A stretch of DNA of 64,000 nucleotides from Tomocerus qinae (Eukaryota > Arthropoda > Collembola > Entomobryomorpha > Tomoceridae). Shown here piece by piece: positions 61,001 to 64,000 of this stretch. Under the pieces are notes generated by a model that saw only the letters and a program-made list of their open reading frames with translations, made no database searches and was not told the origin of the DNA. The DNA is taken from the NCBI GenBank assembly GCA_020055645.1, contig CM034546.1:101680001-101744000 (forward strand). Reading direction: 5' to 3'. A program made the position numbers and the translations under genes. How positions within the stretch are numbered: the first letter of the stretch is position 1; each line of letters starts with the position of its first letter.

Positions 61001-61602
61001 AAATTAAATCTGGTACATGATTTTTATTTATTTTATACATACAGTTTCGATGCAAAGTTCCACAGCTTGACTGTACAACTCGATTGCATGTTCTGTCATG
61101 GACGACTCGTCTTCTTCAAGAGCTTGACTGACTAAAAATTTTGCTCGTTCGAACTTAAGTTCTCCAGGATTCTTTTTTTGAATATCCTTTTGCTCTGCAT
61201 TTTCTTTGTCGGCTAAAGCTATGCATTTTATATCAAAATATTTATATTTATTACAATCAATCATCAATGCAAAATTAAGGCAATGCATTATTATGAGAGT
61301 AAGTATATAATAAGGTTTAGGTTATATATAAGCTGTTGCGTACCTCTTTCCAAACTGGTTAAACGAGCTTCATACTCGATTATTGATTTATTAATTGTCT
61401 CAACACGTTGTAATATAGATTCGTTTTCTTGCCTTTCAGAAGATCTTCTTATTAGTTCTGTTTTAGCTCTTTCTAAAAGACTTACTGATTCTCGGTAAAA
61501 ATACACTGCAACAGCATAACTACCAGTTTTATCGTGACTTACAGCTCGGTGAGCTAAATCAGCTGCGTCTTTTAAAAAATCCGAAACAGAAATATCAGCC
61601 AT
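58041..61602 (-). CDS. CAPN7: calpain-7 (MIT-domain cysteine protease)
   Basis: Seven minus-strand exons: 61344-61602, 61043-61218, 60148-60921, 60018-60065, 59009-59487, 58273-58923 and 58041-58185. All phases agree: 2532 coding bases, 843 residues (human about 813). The exon 2 acceptor could also be at 61212. Two MIT domains at the N-terminus (MADISVSDFLKDAADLAHRA; second with AKFLVSQALEEDESSMTEHA) bind ESCRT-III in the family. The protease core has the expected triad: Cys about 316 (QTIVSDCSFVASLAIS), His about 486 (VSTHAYAVLDI) and Asn about 506 (LLKNPWSHLRWKG). Two C2-like calpain domains follow (VWVLLTRHITD, PPPLIDGVRINSPHYL; end GPFFLNVQSSCKFSFELLP). All catalytic residues are present, so it should be active. 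Exon 4 is only 48 bp with a weak donor (GTTGGT). A G-tract repeat lies in intron 4. Confidence 0.96.
59600..59755. repeat. G-tract repeat remnant in a calpain-7 intron
   Basis: Two runs of eight to nine G in GGGGGGGGCACC and GGGGGGGGGCACATCCCC flank an A/T-rich middle. It resembles the repeat at 38704-38822, including GAAATCG next to a G run. Confidence 0.45.
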
Positions 61603-61995
61603 CTTGCAGTTTTCTTATCTGCAATTTCAAAACAATTAGCAAAAATTTAAATATATGAATCTAAAAATTTTATGTAAGTCGACATTAAGACAGAACCTTT
61701 ATACTTTATAATCTACACAAACTTTGAACTTTGGAATTTAAACAATTTTTGTTAATAATAGGTATCTTACTTTTCCGGTAATACAGTTGACAATAATACC
61801 GCAGTATATGGAATATTCGGAGGTATTCCAACCACGGCAAACCCAGTCACCAACAGCCAAAGACTCCCTTTGCCCCCAGACCCCCCCAGACACCAGATCC
61901 TGAAAGCAGCAGAGAAAAGTTACTTACAACTTAACAAATCTACACTACTTTTGATTGTTGATTTGAATTTCTGACATATGATTGAAGCACATAAT

Positions 61996-62216
61996 AATAG
62001 TGGATATCTGTATTTCGATGGACATCTAGTGTGTCTGAAGATTTTAAGTGAATTTGATGGCGGGATCCTTCGTACCATGAAGATATTCATCACTAAACAT
62101 AATACATCACTAAATACAGTGATGAATATCTACATGCTACCAAGGATCCCGCCATCAAATTCACTTAAAATCTTCAGACACACTAGATGTCCATCGAAAT
62201 ACAGATATCCACTATT
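61996..62216. mobile_element. hairpin element with 99-bp arms
   Basis: Arms 61996-62094 and 62118-62216 are reverse complements at 96 of 99 positions around a 23-bp loop. Ends are AATAGTGGATATCTG and complement; a TA duplication outside GTGGATATC is possible (mariner/Tc type), but not certain. It lies 394 bp upstream of the calpain-7 start. No protein is expected. Confidence 0.9.
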
Positions 62217-62307
62217 TATTTTCTTGCGTCATTTTTTAAACTGTGTAGTTGTAAATAATAATAATCTGGATAACCCACCTGTAACTTTTATTATTTACTG
62301 GATCTGA

Positions 62308-63043
62308 CCTAGATCCTTTTTTCACTTATTTATTATGTCACTTCACACTTGTTTACATTTGCGTTAATGCAATGCACTATGAGTTTTGTGGACTTGAGCG
62401 GACTGCGAGCTAGCGCTAGCGGTTGAGTCATCCTCATCATCCAGTTATCGTCCCAGATTGATTCAACAACATCTCCCAAACTCCCAATCCTAATTCATGA
62501 TTTCTCTCTCTTCGTAAATCATTACTCATTACTCATTACTCATTACAAATCGTAATGTTACAAAATTGCAATATTGAGACTGGGAAGGGTAAATTGAGAC
62601 ATAAAAAGTTCTGACTCGCAGTGAGACGTCTGTGACTTAGATTGGATATTGGATTGGACATGAAGATGACTCATATCAAATGAACCAAAGAATTCCGTCT
62701 CCAGTAAAAAGGTATGTCAAACCAAAACACGGCGGCGAGAGTCGTTTCATTGCTAAAATCACATGCCGCAACTACTGCAGTGGTTGCCTAATTTGAAACC
62801 GTTGTTGCTGTAATTGGGTTTTTTCATTTTTGGACTCCAGTCATCCAAGTCATCCAGTGCTCGAGTTTCGTTTCATCAGTATCAGTCAGTGTCTCTGTCC
62901 ACAATCGATATTTCCGTTTAATAAAGGTTACCTTTTACCTTCGGGTCAGGTAAGAAGATGAAGGCAAAGACTCGTAATCTGCAATAAAACTGAAAACGGA
63001 TTTTACTTCTGACTTCTACCAACTGTGCTGGTTGCTGGTGATT
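62308..63043. other. intergenic region between calpain-7 and the CARD gene
   Basis: Contains a GCTAGCGCTAGC palindrome near 62409 and a short ATTACTC repeat near 62520. It is likely to hold promoter sequence for one or both divergent genes; no specific element could be defined. Confidence 0.35.
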
Positions 63044-63052
63044 AATATTTTA

Positions 63053-63331
63053 GGCTAAACTGCAGTTATCCGGCCAGGTTTTTATTGCACCCTTGCACCT
63101 CAGCAGTCAGCACCCTTGCACCCCAGCAAGTATTTTCAAAACAAGTCACTATTTGCTTCTTTTTTGACCTAACCTAATAAAATTGAAACAACCAAACATT
63201 TATTGTATTCATTTTTATTAGGTTAGGTTAGAAAAAGGCGAAAATAGTGACGGGTCTGGCTATATACTGCAGACTAGACTGAAGGGTGCAAGGGTGCAAG
63301 AAAAACCTGGCCGGATAACTGCAGTTTAGCC
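63053..63331. mobile_element. 279-bp palindromic element with 9-bp target duplication
   Basis: Ends GGCTAAACTGCAGTTATCCG and its complement are part of long inverted arms that also include TTGCACCCTTGCACC and CCTAACCTAATAAAA with their complements. AATATTTTA is repeated exactly at 63044-63052 and 63332-63340. Long inverted ends plus a 9-bp duplication fit Mutator-like elements. It lies about 170 bp before the CARD gene start codon. Confidence 0.85.
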
Positions 63332-63503
63332 AATATTTTATATTGAATAATGTTATAATATTATGCGAGTATATGTTACTCTTCACTCTACTATATTGTC
63401 TTTCCAGTCCAAGCTGTATACTCCAGGAAGCATTCTCAGCTGTATACTCCAAGAACACACGTCAATTTTTGTCAACTAACAAGCACGATACATTGGGGTC
63501 ATA

Positions 63504-64000
63504 ATGGAACCTTCTGACAGAATAAAAATTCAAAAAAATATTATTACCTTAAGTCAGCAAATTAACTTAAGTATTCTTTCTGCTGAACTAGTCAGAAGAG
63601 AAATAATAGACCGAGATGATGTAGAAAGAATCAAAGTAAGTAAAATGTCTCAAAATGATCAAGCTGTTTTAGATTCCAAAATAACACGTAATGTTTAAAT
63701 GTATTTGTTAAACCAACAGGGACGATATCATACTGAAAAAGAGCAGGTACAAGAATTCCTTCTTTTCTACACGAGACGGGGTCCAGATGCTTTTAAAATT
63801 TTGGTCGAAGCATTAAATTCTACCGGGTACATCAGTGAGGCTGCTTTACTGTCGTCAGAAGAACAAAATTCCCAACATTCACCGGTTCTGTCCCCGTCCC
63901 CCACCCCCAGCTCAAGTAATGGCATCAATGGAATTCTTCGAGACGATGAGACAGGAAATGACGATATAATGGTCAGCTCAATAACATCTCTCGGATCTTT
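63504..64000 (+). CDS. CARD-domain protein, probable initiator caspase (partial)
   Basis: Exon 1 (63504-63635) starts MEPSDRIKIQKNI and ends with a strong donor (ATCAAA then GTAAGT). Exon 2 starts at 63720 after AACCAACAG, in phase, and runs past the window end. The first 90 or so residues have the length and pattern of a caspase-recruitment domain of the Dronc/caspase-2/caspase-9 type, with FLLFYTRRGPDAFKILVEAL and EAALLSSEE matching the typical helix 4-6 region. A Ser/Pro-rich linker follows (HSPVLSPSPTPSSSNG). CARDs recruit initiator caspases to Apaf-1-like platforms. The protease domain is not in the window, so another CARD protein remains possible. Confidence 0.75.

Noticed and set aside
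61978..62307. A 109-codon + frame
   Set aside because: It runs through both arms of the hairpin element; no gene-like features.

Overview
This is animal nuclear DNA and most likely arthropod. It is AT-rich, its genes are split by GT-AG introns, and it carries BEL/Pao LTR retrotransposons, many small foldback (MITE-like) elements and minisatellites. The conserved genes (discs large, TMEM126, AMMECR1, SF3A2, calpain-7, a CARD protein resembling initiator caspases) are metazoan. I cannot place it more precisely from sequence alone.

Left part (1 to about 36.7 kb): mostly intron-like DNA belonging at least partly to a minus-strand discs large (dlg1) gene. Its L27 exon (32493-32624) and the exon before it, carrying a candidate start codon (33216-33273), join in frame. 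Possible 5' untranslated exons lie at 35176-35204 and ending at 36624. Two further minus-strand coding-like exons (3098-3333 and 575-1901) encode a Cys-, His-, Ser- and Pro-rich protein I do not recognise. They may be a nested gene or alternative dlg1 exons. A BEL/Pao element with 557-bp LTRs that look identical and a 5-bp target duplication sits at 16760-21385. It has lost most of RT, RNase H and integrase, and the deletion joint carries 35 bp copied from its own LTR.

Middle part (37-50 kb): a four-exon TMEM126-family gene on + (37953-40822) and a four-exon AMMECR1 gene on - (43215-44744), separated and interrupted by several small inverted-repeat elements, three of them with exact 8-bp target duplications. 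A 28-bp minisatellite of about 20 copies is at 47209-47787.

Right part (50-64 kb): a second BEL/Pao-like element on - (50260-53859) has 204-bp LTRs, a 5-bp target duplication and one intact 1039-codon frame for Gag plus protease only. It is followed by a 20-bp satellite that switches orientation. Then come two candidate terminal exons of an unknown + strand gene, an intronless SF3A2 gene (+), a seven-exon calpain-7 gene (-, 843 codons reconstructed) and the first two exons of a CARD-containing, initiator-caspase-like gene (+) that runs off the window. Two long foldback elements lie in the calpain-7/CARD gene interval.

The cellular genes do not form a pathway. The common theme is mobile DNA: two retroelements lacking their own full polymerase but sharing the same tRNA-Tyr-type primer site, and at least seven foldback elements close to or inside genes.
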